Assembly (NCBI GenBank): GCA_013152385.1
Contig: JAADGL010000053.1
Coordinates: 1-64,000, forward strand
Origin: Acidobacteriota bacterium
GTDB taxonomy: Bacteria; Acidobacteriota; Holophagae; Thermotomaculales; Thermotomaculaceae
Reading direction: 5' to 3'
Length of the DNA stretch: 64,000 nt
Part shown: in pieces, positions 45,975 to 54,662 of the stretch
Position numbering within the stretch: position 1 is the stretch's first letter
Layout: every line of letters starts with the position of its first letter
Made by a program: the position numbers and the translations under genes
Notes under the pieces: model-generated
Database searches by the model: none
What the model saw: the letters and a program-made list of their open reading frames with translations, nothing else
Told to the model about the DNA's origin: nothing

Positions 45975-46151
45975 AAATGAAAAACGCCCCGGGGCATCTT
46001 TCCTGCCATTCAGGAGAGCGGCAGGGGATTTCCCGCCCCCCTTCCGTTGAACGCAGCACACGCAGCTTTTTCCAAAAACCGGGATTTTCTTTCTTTATTC
46101 CCTCTCATGGCGTAAAATTTTCATGAACAATTCCAATCGGGAGGAATACCC

Positions 46152-46595
46152 ATGTCCACAATCAAAATCGGCATCATTATTTGTGACAGATACCGGAACT
46201 GCGCGGGAGGCAAATGTTTCCGTTCCCTCAAAAAACGGGAAGGGGCATTCGGCCGCTACAAAGGACAGGATGTAGAAATTGTCGGGTACACCGGCTGCGG
46301 AGGATGCCCCGGTGGAAATATTGAATACGCGCCGGAAGAGATGAAAAAAAACGGGGCAAGCGTCATTCATCTTGCCACCGGGTTCGTGGTGGGGTATCCC
46401 CCCTGTCCTTACATTGCTCATTTCAAACAATACATTGAAGAAGCATTCGGACTGGAAGTTGTAGTGGGCACACATCCCATCCCGGAAAAGTATGTTCTTG
46501 TCCATGAAAAACTGGGAACATGGAATTCGCCGCAATGGCAGGAATGGATTCGGCCTACTTTCCCGGAACAATCCATTCGAAAAGATTATGATTGA
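46152..46595 (+). CDS. CGGC-domain cysteine-rich protein
   Basis: 147 residues. The KIGIIICDRYRNCAGGKC N-terminus and the GCGGCPGGN motif match the CGGC domain family, predicted to bind metal or iron-sulphur through its conserved cysteines. A PPCPYI motif follows in the middle. No membrane signal. GGGAGGAA precedes the ATG. Biochemical function is unknown for the family. Stands alone between polA and the leftward tRNA. Confidence 0.88.
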   Translation: MSTIKIGIIICDRYRNCAGGKCFRSLKKREGAFGRYKGQDVEIVGYTGCGGCPGGNIEYAPEEMKKNGASVIHLATGFVVGYPPCPYIAHFKQYIEEAFGLEVVVGTHPIPEKYVLVHEKLGTWNSPQWQEWIRPTFPEQSIRKDYD

Positions 46596-46784
46596 CAGCT
46601 GTCCGGCAATACAGAAAATTCGTCTCTGACAATTTCAGAATAAATCTAACGTCATGGCATCCGGATGGGAAGGGGAGAGAAGTCATCGCATGCGGTGAGA
46701 CCGGCACCCGGTTCTGTTTCTCCTTTTCTGCCGTCATTATTTTCAGATTTTAAATTTATTTGGATAGGAAATTGAAAAGAAAAA

Positions 46785-46861
46785 TGGTCGGAGCGAGAAG
46801 ATTTGAACTTCCGACCCCACCCACCCCAAGGGTGTGCGCTACCAGGCTGCGCCACGCTCCG
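46785..46861 (-). tRNA. tRNA-Pro(GGG)
   Basis: 77 nt including an encoded CCA. Acceptor stem CGGAGCG/CGCTCCG, D-arm GGCGCAGCCTGGTAGCGC, anticodon stem CACCC/GGGTG with loop TTGGGGT (anticodon GGG), and T-arm GTCGG-TTCAAAT-type. All arms fold. Confidence 0.96.
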
Positions 46862-46898
46862 ACCGGTACAGTTCATTATAGTGGGCGTGCCGTAAATT

Positions 46899-47501
46899 TC
46901 AATGCTTTTCTGGTTGAATGATGCCGGAACCGGCAATATTTTTCTCATCGGACATCGGGAAAAGAAGGTTTTCCACCGGAATGTCAGGTTCCAAACCGGC
47001 AGCCAGAACAAGCAGTGTATCTTCGCCGGGTTTTACTGAAGAAGAACGGCTGCGAATATAATGCTGAACCACAAGCTCACGGCGGACAACTTCCTCCAGC
47101 AGAGAAAGTGAGACATGACAGGCGTGAAGGCAATCCTTGTCCAGAAACCGAAATCCCCGGTTCAAATCCATAACTCTCATTGCCTGTCTGACGATTCGAG
47201 GATGAAATGAAAATCTGCCGAATTTCGTTGCCGCCTGGTAAAGCTTCTCTGATGCAATTATCCGTTGGATCTGCTGTTTATTCTTATTTGTGAGCGGGGA
47301 CGGCAAACAAGTTCCCGACTGCAGATATACCCACGCCCGCACTTCCGACAATGTGACCGGACGCTTCCCGACTACAAAGGCAAGCCGATCAATTCTCATC
47401 CATCCGCCACAGGCAAAGAAGAGGAGAAAAAAGATTGGAAAACTAAACTTCCATGATGTCAGCTTGCTTCTTCTTCGAGATTTCAGTAATGGTTTCCACA
47501 T
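46899..47501 (-). CDS. SurA N-domain-like envelope protein without PPIase domain
   Basis: 200 residues. A long basic N-terminus precedes a hydrophobic segment [13 protein letters not shown] (about 19-31), a signal or anchor with only a poor lipobox. The mature part begins RIDRLAFVVGKRPVTLSEVRAW, typical of the SurA/PpiC N-terminal chaperone domain, followed by helices. No parvulin domain is present. It may help outer-membrane or secreted protein folding, but this is inference. The only in-frame ATG that retains the signal is 47,501, which lies 59 bp inside frr, an unusually long overlap, so the start is uncertain. Confidence 0.6.
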   Translation of the reverse strand: MWKPLLKSRRRSKLTSWKFSFPIFFLLFFACGGWMRIDRLAFVVGKRPVTLSEVRAWVYLQSGTCLPSPLTNKNKQQIQRIIASEKLYQAATKFGRFSFHPRIVRQAMRVMDLNRGFRFLDKDCLHACHVSLSLLEEVVRRELVVQHYIRSRSSSVKPGEDTLLVLAAGLEPDIPVENLLFPMSDEKNIAGSGIIQPEKH

Positions 47502-48000
47502 ATTTGTCTGTCAGTTTCTGAATTTCATCCTCGCATTTACGCTCATCGTCTTCAGAAATCATCTTTTCTTTTAACAATTCTTTTGCCTGGTCTCTGGCTT
47601 CTCTCCGAATATTCCGGACCGCCACTTTGCACTGCTCTTCGTACTCCTGAATTTTTTTACCCAGTGTTTTACGGCGTTCCTCTGTCAGCGGAGGAATCGG
47701 TACCCGAATAATTTTCCCGTCATTGTTTGGATTCAGCCCAAGGTCCGAGCTTTGGATTGCCTTTTCAATAACAGAGATGGTTCCGGCATCAAAAGGTGAA
47801 ATCACAACCAGTGTGGCATCCGGAGACGACAGGGTCGCCAACTGATTCAATGGCATTTCAGAACCAAAATAATCCACACGAATCCCGTCAAAAATAGTGA
47901 CCGAGGCACGCCCCGTTCGAAGTGAAGACAGCTCTTTTTTAAACACTTCCACGGTTTTTTTCATGTGGGATTCCGCATCCTGCAATACTTCCTTAATCAT
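47443..48000 (-). CDS. frr: ribosome-recycling factor
   Basis: 185 residues, standard length. It splits post-termination ribosomes with EF-G. Family features include [30 protein letters not shown] and a basic helical C-terminus. The ATG at 48,000 follows an AAGGAGGT site and overlaps pyrH by 8 bp. The longer frame to 48,105 is only pyrH shadow. The pyrH-frr pairing is common in bacteria, here without the usual rpsB/tsf in the window. Confidence 0.96.
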   Translation of the reverse strand: MIKEVLQDAESHMKKTVEVFKKELSSLRTGRASVTIFDGIRVDYFGSEMPLNQLATLSSPDATLVVISPFDAGTISVIEKAIQSSDLGLNPNNDGKIIRVPIPPLTEERRKTLGKKIQEYEEQCKVAVRNIRREARDQAKELLKEKMISEDDERKCEDEIQKLTDKYVETITEISKKKQADIMEV

Positions 48001-48739
48001 CTGGACCTCCTTCCTTCCTGACTCTGGTGCCAACATGTTCGCCCAGGACAATTTTGGCGAGATTGCCGGGCTGAAGCATACTGAAAACGATAATTTCCAA
48101 TTCATTTTCCATACTGAGTGAAATTGCGGTGGAATCCATCACCCGCAATCCCTGCTTCAATACGCTCATATAATCCACTTCTTTCAGAAAACGCGCATCC
48201 GGATCAATGACCGGATCCGCAGTATAAACCCCATCCACCTTGGTCGCCTTCAAGAGCACTTCCGCGGAAATCTCGTTTGCACGGAGAGATGCTGCGGTAT
48301 CTGTCGTAAAAAACGGATTTCCGGTCCCGGCACCGAATATTACAATCCGTCCTTTTTCCAGATGCCGGATTGCCCGGCGCCGAATGAAAGTTTCCGCAAC
48401 CGCCCGGATTTCCAGCGCGGAAAGTACGCGGGTGGGAATTCCTTCCTTTTCAATCGCATCCTGAAGAGAAAGACAATTAATCAGGGTCGCCATCATTCCC
48501 ATATAATCGCCGGTTACCCGGTCCATTCCTGCTTCACTTCCGGAAACACCGCGGAAAATGTTGCCCGCACCGATAACAATCCCGATCTGTACCCCCATCC
48601 GGTGAGTTTCGGCAATCTCTTTTGCCAGGCGACGAACAATTTTGTTGTCAATCCCGAAACCTTTATCCCCCATCAGAGCTTCTCCGCTCAATTTCAGCAG
48701 AACCCGCTTGTAAACCGGTTTTCTTTCTTCGTATTTCAT
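47993..48739 (-). CDS. pyrH: UMP kinase
   Basis: 248 residues. Amino-acid-kinase fold: [15 protein letters not shown]-terminus, GAGNIFRG, and DGVYTADP typical of bacterial UMP kinases. Converts UMP to UDP for RNA and sugar-nucleotide supply. I start at ATG 48,739, which matches the family N-terminus, although the ribosome-binding site upstream is poor. The longer frame to 48,781 would add non-family residues. Confidence 0.95.
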   Translation of the reverse strand: MKYEERKPVYKRVLLKLSGEALMGDKGFGIDNKIVRRLAKEIAETHRMGVQIGIVIGAGNIFRGVSGSEAGMDRVTGDYMGMMATLINCLSLQDAIEKEGIPTRVLSALEIRAVAETFIRRRAIRHLEKGRIVIFGAGTGNPFFTTDTAASLRANEISAEVLLKATKVDGVYTADPVIDPDARFLKEVDYMSVLKQGLRVMDSTAISLSMENELEIIVFSMLQPGNLAKIVLGEHVGTRVRKEGGPDD

Positions 48740-48843
48740 ATTGTTACGATACCAGATCGCACAGACACATTGCAAGCCCATTGTCGGCCTGAATAAAACT
48801 CAAAGAGAAAAAATCACGGATTGAGGTACTATTGAGAAATCTG

Positions 48844-50547
48844 TTATTTTCTTTTCTCACCCGGAACAGTCAGGATAATTGGCAGAACTACAGGAAAACT
48901 GTTCATTCTTTTTCGGAAATAACTGCGGAGGGCGGACCGGATTTTCGGACGTACAGCTTCCCAGTTCAACCGGTCTTTCCGCTTTAACTCGGAAAACCGC
49001 CTGCGGACCCTGTCACGAATCTGGGCCATTTCCTCCTCATCATCGGACAAAAGCAGGAAACCCCGGGTAATCACTTCAACATCTCCCACCAGTTCCGCGG
49101 ATGTTTCATCCACCAGAAGCGTCACCACAATTAATCCGTCTTCCGATAAACGGCGCCGGTCCCGCAGGGCGATATCTTCCAGTTCTTCGAAGCGGTCTCC
49201 CTCAATAAACCGGCGGTTAACTTCAATGGAATCAATTTTACGAACCCTGTCGCCCGCCAGTTCCAGAATGTCCCCGCTGTCCACCACTGCCACCCTTCGC
49301 CGCTCCAGCCCCATCTCCTTTGCCAGAGCGGCATGATGAACCAGCTGCATCCGGTCGCCGTGAATCGGAACAAAATTGTGAGGCATCAACAGGCTGAACA
49401 CCAGTTTCAATTCCTCCCGGCTGGCATGCCCGGACACGTGGACTTCGGAAATTTCTTCATAATGAACTTCCGCTTCCATCCGATAAAGGCTGTTGATAAT
49501 CCGCATAACAGACTTTTCATTTCCCGGAATGGTTTTGGCTGAAATAATAATCGTGTCTCCGGGATAAATTTCCACCTGTTTTGTTTCCCCCCGGACAATC
49601 CGGGACAAAGCGGACATGGGTTCCCCCTGAGAACCGGTGGTGATTATGATCAGGCGATGTTCGGGAATGTCCCGAATCTCTTCTTTATTGGCCATAACAC
49701 CGGCAGGTACTTTCAAATAACCCAATTGGCGGGCAACCGACATTGAGTTTTCCAGGCTCCTGCCGAGAAGCACAACCCGGCGGTTCAATTCTTTTGCGAT
49801 AGTGACAATCTGCTGAATCCTGTGAATATGGCTTGAAAAACAGGCCACAATCACCTTCTGTCGGCTGGCTTTGATAATTGCCCGCAGGGAATCCCCCACC
49901 GTCCGTTCGGAGAGCGTATACCCCTCTTTCGCGATATTGGTGGAATCCGACAGCAGAAGATTAATTCCCCGGCGGCCCCATTCGGCAAACCCGGCAAAAT
50001 CAAAATTCTTTCCGTCAATCGGAGTCTGATCCACTTTGAAATCACCGGTATGAAAAGCGGTTCCCGCCGGAGTTTCAATAACCAGTGCCACGCAGTCCAC
50101 AATACTGTGGGTAACCCGAAGCAGATGCACTTTAATCTCACCGAAACTCAGCGTATCCCCCGCAGCAACCTCATGAAGCTCCACTTTATGGTTAAACCGG
50201 TGTTCCTCCAGTCGTTTCCGGATAAACCCGCAGGTAAGACGGGTTCCATAAATATCCATATCCCTGTCCAGGTCCCGGCAGAGAAAAGGGACACCGCCGA
50301 TATGGTCTTCATGGCCGTGGGTAATCACGGCACCGGCAATAAGGCCGGAAACCCCGACTTCGTTCAAAACCGTGTAATCGGGGACAATGAGATTGACACC
50401 GGGCTGATCGGTGTCCGGAAACATGACACCGGCATCGACAAGTATTGCGGTATCATTATAGCGGTACAGCGTCGCGTTCATACCGAACTCTCCGACTCCG
50501 CCAATGGGAAGAATCTGCAATGTATCAGGATTATAATTGTATGCCAT
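48844..50547 (-). CDS. rnj: ribonuclease J
   Basis: 567 residues. Metallo-beta-lactamase/beta-CASP ribonuclease with 5'-3' exo- and endonuclease activity. Zinc motif THGHEDHIGG (His77-Asp81-His82), second metal-site block HTGDFKVDQ, and beta-CASP motifs DSTNI, SSHIHRI and SGHASREEL are intact. The C-terminal domain is present. It overlaps rsmA by 17 bp. With RNase Y upstream it suggests mRNA decay of the J/Y type rather than RNase E based. Confidence 0.95.
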   Translation of the reverse strand: MAYNYNPDTLQILPIGGVGEFGMNATLYRYNDTAILVDAGVMFPDTDQPGVNLIVPDYTVLNEVGVSGLIAGAVITHGHEDHIGGVPFLCRDLDRDMDIYGTRLTCGFIRKRLEEHRFNHKVELHEVAAGDTLSFGEIKVHLLRVTHSIVDCVALVIETPAGTAFHTGDFKVDQTPIDGKNFDFAGFAEWGRRGINLLLSDSTNIAKEGYTLSERTVGDSLRAIIKASRQKVIVACFSSHIHRIQQIVTIAKELNRRVVLLGRSLENSMSVARQLGYLKVPAGVMANKEEIRDIPEHRLIIITTGSQGEPMSALSRIVRGETKQVEIYPGDTIIISAKTIPGNEKSVMRIINSLYRMEAEVHYEEISEVHVSGHASREELKLVFSLLMPHNFVPIHGDRMQLVHHAALAKEMGLERRRVAVVDSGDILELAGDRVRKIDSIEVNRRFIEGDRFEELEDIALRDRRRLSEDGLIVVTLLVDETSAELVGDVEVITRGFLLLSDDEEEMAQIRDRVRRRFSELKRKDRLNWEAVRPKIRSALRSYFRKRMNSFPVVLPIILTVPGEKRK

Positions 50548-51304
50548 TCGCCTTTACCTCCCTGTAAAGGGCCAGAAGCTGAGAAACAGACAACTGATCC
50601 GCACGGACAGACCGGGGAATATTAAGTTGTTGAAAAATCTTCAATATCCCGGCATCCTTTTTTTTCATAATATTTTTATACAACATTTTCCGTCTGTTTT
50701 CAAAAATCCTTCGGCAGAAACGGAAATATTCATCCTCCGGCTCCACCTCAAATTCTTTTTTCCTGGTAAAATGGACCACCGCGGAATCCACCTTCGGCGG
50801 CGGGCTGAAACTGGCCGGCTTCAGAGTCATGGCAATCCGGGTATCAAAAAAAGGCGTTACAGCCAGGTTCAGGGGCCCGGATTCACTTACGATCTTATCT
50901 GCCACTTCCCGCTGGTACATCAGAACCATTTCCGGAATCTGTTTTATATTCCGGCAGAACCGGAAAGTCAGTGGAGACGCAATATTATAGGGAAGATTGG
51001 AAACCACGGCACTCTGCCCCCAACTCTCCGGCATGTTTTTCATAATTTTCAGTGCATCCCCGTGGATCAGTTCCAGCCGGCCATCAAATTTCCGTTTCAG
51101 GCCGGGAATCAGTTCCCCGTCCCGTTCCACCACCCGCAGTACCCTGCTCTGCCGTATGAGAAACGCTGTCAGAATTCCGTCTCCGGGACCAATCTCAACA
51201 ACAGCCCCCTTCCAGCTAAGAAAACCGGCAATCCGCTCTGCTGTTTCCGGATTTGTGAGAAAATGCTGTCCGAAATGTTTCTTTCGCTTTATTCGGGAAT
51301 CCAT
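50531..51304 (-). CDS. rsmA: 16S rRNA dimethyladenosine transferase
   Basis: 257 residues (KsgA). It dimethylates two adjacent adenosines near the 3' end of 16S rRNA. FGQHFL opens the protein, VEIGPGDGIL is the SAM site and NLPYNIASP is the adenine-methylase motif IV. The ATG at 51,304 overlaps the upstream 91-aa gene by 16 bp, and its end overlaps rnj by 17 bp, so all are translated as a chain. Confidence 0.95.
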   Translation of the reverse strand: MDSRIKRKKHFGQHFLTNPETAERIAGFLSWKGAVVEIGPGDGILTAFLIRQSRVLRVVERDGELIPGLKRKFDGRLELIHGDALKIMKNMPESWGQSAVVSNLPYNIASPLTFRFCRNIKQIPEMVLMYQREVADKIVSESGPLNLAVTPFFDTRIAMTLKPASFSPPPKVDSAVVHFTRKKEFEVEPEDEYFRFCRRIFENRRKMLYKNIMKKKDAGILKIFQQLNIPRSVRADQLSVSQLLALYREVKANGIQL

Positions 51305-51564
51305 TCTGTTAATTTGTTTACCACCTGGTGAATTTGTTTCGGGCTGGTCAGATTAAATTTGGAATGTGCCCGGTACTGGCCTTTCCGCTTCTGGTAGCGG
51401 ACAAGGCGAACCTTTAAATCACCGAATTCGCCATCCCGCCCCATCTCCCGGTACAGGTACATCACAGTGGACCATGCACCTTTGGAAAGAATAAATTTAT
51501 CTTCTTCTTTTAAAACCAGTTCACCTTCGTCATATCGTTCAATCGAAATTTCTTCAAGTTCCAT
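51289..51564 (-). CDS. conserved 91-residue protein of unknown function
   Basis: Small soluble, charged protein: an N-terminal acidic helix/strand (ELVLKEEDKFILSKGAW), a central strand pair, and a distinctive KVRLVRYQKRKGQY...SKFNLTSPKQ stretch before a final helix ending in TEWIPE. I have a general memory of similar short proteins in Deltaproteobacteria and Acidobacteria, but no assigned function. A PC4-like nucleic-acid-binding fold is possible. It lies 1 bp from the ymdB-like stop and overlaps rsmA by 16 bp, so a role in RNA metabolism is an inference from place only. Confidence 0.75.
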   Translation of the reverse strand: MELEEISIERYDEGELVLKEEDKFILSKGAWSTVMYLYREMGRDGEFGDLKVRLVRYQKRKGQYRAHSKFNLTSPKQIHQVVNKLTEWIPE

Positions 51565-51565
51565 T

Positions 51566-52348
51566 TCACTTCCCTTCTTCGGACTTTATCATAATCCTTT
51601 CAATGGAAGCCCGCCCGTTGTCTTCCATCGTCACTTCGCAACCGCAAAACCAGTATCGCCCCTTTGCCGGGGTCAAATGTTCATTGATTCCGGTCCGCAT
51701 CCGGCGAATCGCCGCATCCATCTCCACTCCGATAACCGAATTCACCGCCCCGGTCATTCCGGCATCGGTGAGAAAAGCGGTTCCGCCCGGCAGAATCCGT
51801 TCATCCGCCGTTTGGACATGGGTATGCGTCCCGATCACAGCTGTCAGCTTTCCATCAAATTCATGGGCAAACGCCGCCTTTTCCGCTGTGGCTTCTCCGT
51901 GAAAATCCACCAGTACAATATCTGTTTCATTTGCTTTCAGAAACCGGTCCATGGTCCGGAAAGGGCAGTCCACCGGCGGCATAAATGCCCGTCCCAGCAT
52001 ACTGACCACTGTCACGGACCGGTTTTCCGGAAGACGGACAGTAATAAAACCGTTTCCCGGAACCTCCGGCGGATAATTCATCGGCCGCAGCACATACGGC
52101 AGCTCTTCCAACAGTGTCCGGGCTTCTTTTTTATCAAAAATATGATTTCCGGAAGTAAAACACCGGACACCCGCAGCTGTCATTTCACCGACAGTATCCC
52201 TTGTAATCCCGAATCCATGAGCCAGGTTCTCGCAGTTTGCCACCACAACATCCGGCTTGCGGCCGGAAAGAATGCGCGGCAATTCTTTCTGAACCGCTTT
52301 GCGGCCTGTACGGCCGACAATATCGCCAATGAACAGAATCCGAATCAT
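51566..52348 (-). CDS. YmdB-family metallophosphoesterase
   Basis: 260 residues. Calcineurin-type phosphoesterase with FIGDIVGRTGRKA, NCENLAHGFG, TSGNHIFDKKEA, DFHGEATAEKAA and GTHTHVQTADERI motifs, all metal ligands present. In Bacillus YmdB hydrolyses 2',3'-cyclic nucleotides and influences RNase Y-dependent decay. Here it lies 18 bp downstream of rny, the same functional partnership. Confidence 0.92.
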   Translation of the reverse strand: MIRILFIGDIVGRTGRKAVQKELPRILSGRKPDVVVANCENLAHGFGITRDTVGEMTAAGVRCFTSGNHIFDKKEARTLLEELPYVLRPMNYPPEVPGNGFITVRLPENRSVTVVSMLGRAFMPPVDCPFRTMDRFLKANETDIVLVDFHGEATAEKAAFAHEFDGKLTAVIGTHTHVQTADERILPGGTAFLTDAGMTGAVNSVIGVEMDAAIRRMRTGINEHLTPAKGRYWFCGCEVTMEDNGRASIERIMIKSEEGK

Positions 52349-52366
52349 TTAAATACCCGTTACCGG

Positions 52367-53938
52367 CTATTTGGCGTATTCCACAGCCCGGGTTTCCCGA
52401 ATCACCGTCACCTTAATCTGTCCCGGATAATCCAGTTCTTCCTCTATTTTCTTTGCAAGGCCTTTGGACAGCCAGAACACCTTATCATCATCCACTTCGT
52501 TGCTTTTGACAATCACGCGAATCTCACGGCCCGCCTGAATAGCATAGCTCTTGGACACCCCTTCAAAGGAACGGCCCAACTCTTCCAGTTTTTCCAGCCG
52601 CCGGATATAGGTTTCAAGAATTTCACGGCGGGCACCTGGCCGTGCCGCGGACAGGGCATCAGCCGACTGCACAATCACCGCTTCCAGTGTTTTCATTTCC
52701 ACATCGCCGTGATGTGCCTGCACACAGTGAATCACCGGCTCCTTCTCACCGAATCTTCTCAACAAGTCCACACCGATTTCCACATGGGTGCCTTCAATCT
52801 CTTTATCAATGGCTTTTCCAATATCATGGAGCAGCGCCCCCCGCTTGGCAATCTTCACATCCGCACCCAGTTCCTGTGCCATATAGGTGGCAATGTATGC
52901 CACTTCCTTGGAATGGTGAAGGATGTTCTGGCCATAACTGGTCCGAAACTTCAAACGGCCAATAAGCTTAATCAGTTTGGGATGAATCTCACCGACACCG
53001 AGCTCATAAACGGTATTTTCACCTTCTTCCTTAATCTGGGCATCCAGCTCCATCTTCACCTTTTCAACAATCTCTTCAATACGGCCCGGATGAATCCGTC
53101 CGTCGGAAATCAGGCGTTCCAGTGAAAGGCGGGCCACTTCCCTGCGAATGGGGTCAAAAGATGAAACAATCACCGCTTCCGGTGTGTCGTCAATGATCAG
53201 ATCCACTCCGGTGGCAGCCTCCAGCGCACGGATATTCCGGCCTTCCCGGCCAATAATCCGTCCTTTCATGTCATCACTGGGCAAATCCACCACAGAAACC
53301 GTAGCTTCAGTGACATAATCGGACGCGGATTTCTGAATTGCCAGACCGATAATTTTTTTTGCTTTCTGAATGGCAGTAGTTTCCGCCTCTTCTTCCATCT
53401 TCTTCACTCTTTTGGTCACACTCTTCCGGGCTTCTTCTTCCACCAGTTTCATCATTTCATACTTGGCGGATTCACGGGTCAGGCCGGAAATTCGTTCCAG
53501 AGTCTCAATCTGCTCATCTCTTATTCTCTGAACTTCCTGCTCCTTCTGGGCAATGGAAAGTGCCTGCCGTTTCAGATTTTCCTCTTTGGCATCCAGTGAT
53601 TGTTCCTTGGAATCCAAAGTCGTCATCCGTTTTTCTACAAGGTCTTCTTTCCGGAGAAGCCGCTTCTCCATTTCATGAATTTCTTTTCTTTTCTCGGTGG
53701 TTTCCCGCTCAACCTCTTCTTTGACCTTCTGCTTCAGCTCTTTTGCTTCCAGTTCGGCACGGCGTCGGATCTGGTCCGCTTCCCGGTTTGCCAGGTCCAG
53801 TGCCTCTTTCGCCTTCTGCTCCGAAATTTCCAGCAGGTGGCTTTCTTTCTTTTGTCTGGTTTTATAGTAAGCAATCAGGCCGAGATTGGTCAGGAACAGC
53901 ACAACCACTGCAACAATCAGTGCTATTTCTACTACCAT
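52367..53938 (-). CDS. rny: ribonuclease Y
   Basis: 523 residues. N-terminal membrane anchor (about 1-22), long coiled coil (about 25-185), KH domain (around [21 protein letters not shown]) and HD domain ([20 protein letters not shown]). It begins decay of many mRNAs by endonucleolytic cleavage. The ATG at 53,938 follows GGAGGAG; upstream codons overlap the 6S region and are not used. Forms an RNA-metabolism cluster with ymdB-like, rsmA and rnj. Confidence 0.96.
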   Translation of the reverse strand: MVVEIALIVAVVVLFLTNLGLIAYYKTRQKKESHLLEISEQKAKEALDLANREADQIRRRAELEAKELKQKVKEEVERETTEKRKEIHEMEKRLLRKEDLVEKRMTTLDSKEQSLDAKEENLKRQALSIAQKEQEVQRIRDEQIETLERISGLTRESAKYEMMKLVEEEARKSVTKRVKKMEEEAETTAIQKAKKIIGLAIQKSASDYVTEATVSVVDLPSDDMKGRIIGREGRNIRALEAATGVDLIIDDTPEAVIVSSFDPIRREVARLSLERLISDGRIHPGRIEEIVEKVKMELDAQIKEEGENTVYELGVGEIHPKLIKLIGRLKFRTSYGQNILHHSKEVAYIATYMAQELGADVKIAKRGALLHDIGKAIDKEIEGTHVEIGVDLLRRFGEKEPVIHCVQAHHGDVEMKTLEAVIVQSADALSAARPGARREILETYIRRLEKLEELGRSFEGVSKSYAIQAGREIRVIVKSNEVDDDKVFWLSKGLAKKIEEELDYPGQIKVTVIRETRAVEYAK

Positions 53939-53979
53939 AATCTCCTCCAAATACCATTCCAACACACCTGGATGGAGGA

Positions 53980-54148
53980 ACAAGTGGCCCCGTGAAATCG
54001 TGTGACGGAAAATAATGAACCTGGCCTACCAGGTGGGCACATCAGCCTGCCCTTCGGGTTTCCCGCTCAAGGCGGGCCTGCTCTCCCGGGCAGCGTCACG
54101 TTCCCGCATTATTTCCGTTGGCTCAATATCGCCCCGTCATCACGGGTT
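53980..54148 (-). ncRNA. ssrS: 6S RNA
   Basis: It lies directly after zapA, the classical location. On the minus strand, CCCGTGA and TTTCACGGG form the outer stem; CGGAAATAATG pairs with CATTATTTTCCG beyond it; a short ACCTGG/CCAGGT hairpin sits on the 3' side of the central bubble, and a GC-rich terminal stem holds GCTGCCC/GGGCAGGC. This is the 6S layout, a promoter mimic that sequesters the housekeeping RNA polymerase. Boundaries are approximate to about 10 nt. Confidence 0.82.
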
Positions 54149-54445
54149 TCACAGGACCCGCTTTTCTGTCAGAGAACTCTCAATCATTCCGATTATGCTC
54201 TCAAGCTTGGAAGCAAACTGCGGTTGATCCGCTTTCCGGCATTCCTTCATCAGTTTAAAATAATCATCCACAACCGTCATGGATGCCATGACCAGAAGGC
54301 GGTAAAAATCCACACTCCCGGTTGCTTCCGCCAATTCCTTCATCCTGGATTCGAGAAAATGGGCCATCTCCGTCACGTAACTTTCATCGTAGCGTGAGGA
54401 GATTTTATACTCCTTCCCGTAAATACGAAGGTTATAAATTGCCAT
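54149..54445 (-). CDS. zapA: cell division protein ZapA
   Basis: 98 residues. N-terminal globular domain (AIYNLRIYGKEYKISSRYDESYV) and C-terminal helix for tetramer/coiled-coil formation. ZapA bundles FtsZ filaments. ATG at 54,445 has GAGAGGGAAG upstream and overlaps the ZapB-like gene by 14 bp. The longer frame to 54,502 is shadow. Followed at once by 6S RNA. Confidence 0.9.
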   Translation of the reverse strand: MAIYNLRIYGKEYKISSRYDESYVTEMAHFLESRMKELAEATGSVDFYRLLVMASMTVVDDYFKLMKECRKADQPQFASKLESIIGMIESSLTEKRVL

Positions 54446-54662
54446 CTTCCCTCTCCACCAGCGTGTCAATTGAGTTAATAATTCTGCCAATACGGCTTTC
54501 AACTTCCTTCAAATGCGAGGATTTTCCAAGAGCACCCTCAAGCTCCGTCTGCAACAATTCAACCTGCTTCTTCAGCTCGGTATTCTCTTCTTTAATTGTC
54601 TCATACTCCCGAAGCAACTGTGAAACTTTTTTTTCAAGCAGTTGAATCAGGCGGTTCATCAT
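54432..54662 (-). CDS. small coiled-coil protein, ZapB-like
   Basis: 76 residues, almost entirely a heptad-patterned helix (NRLIQLLEKKVSQLLREYETIKEENTELKKQ). Size, composition and position beside zapA suggest a ZapB-type Z-ring associated protein, but coiled coils match many families by chance. It overlaps the pheT stop by 4 bp and zapA by 14 bp. Confidence 0.7.
   Translation of the reverse strand: MMNRLIQLLEKKVSQLLREYETIKEENTELKKQVELLQTELEGALGKSSHLKEVESRIGRIINSIDTLVEREDGNL

Noticed and set aside
51467-53125. 552-codon open frame antisense to ymdB-like and rny
   Set aside because: It is the shadow of two well-recognised genes, has no ribosome-binding site and its translation is rich in His, Phe and Asn without domain likeness.
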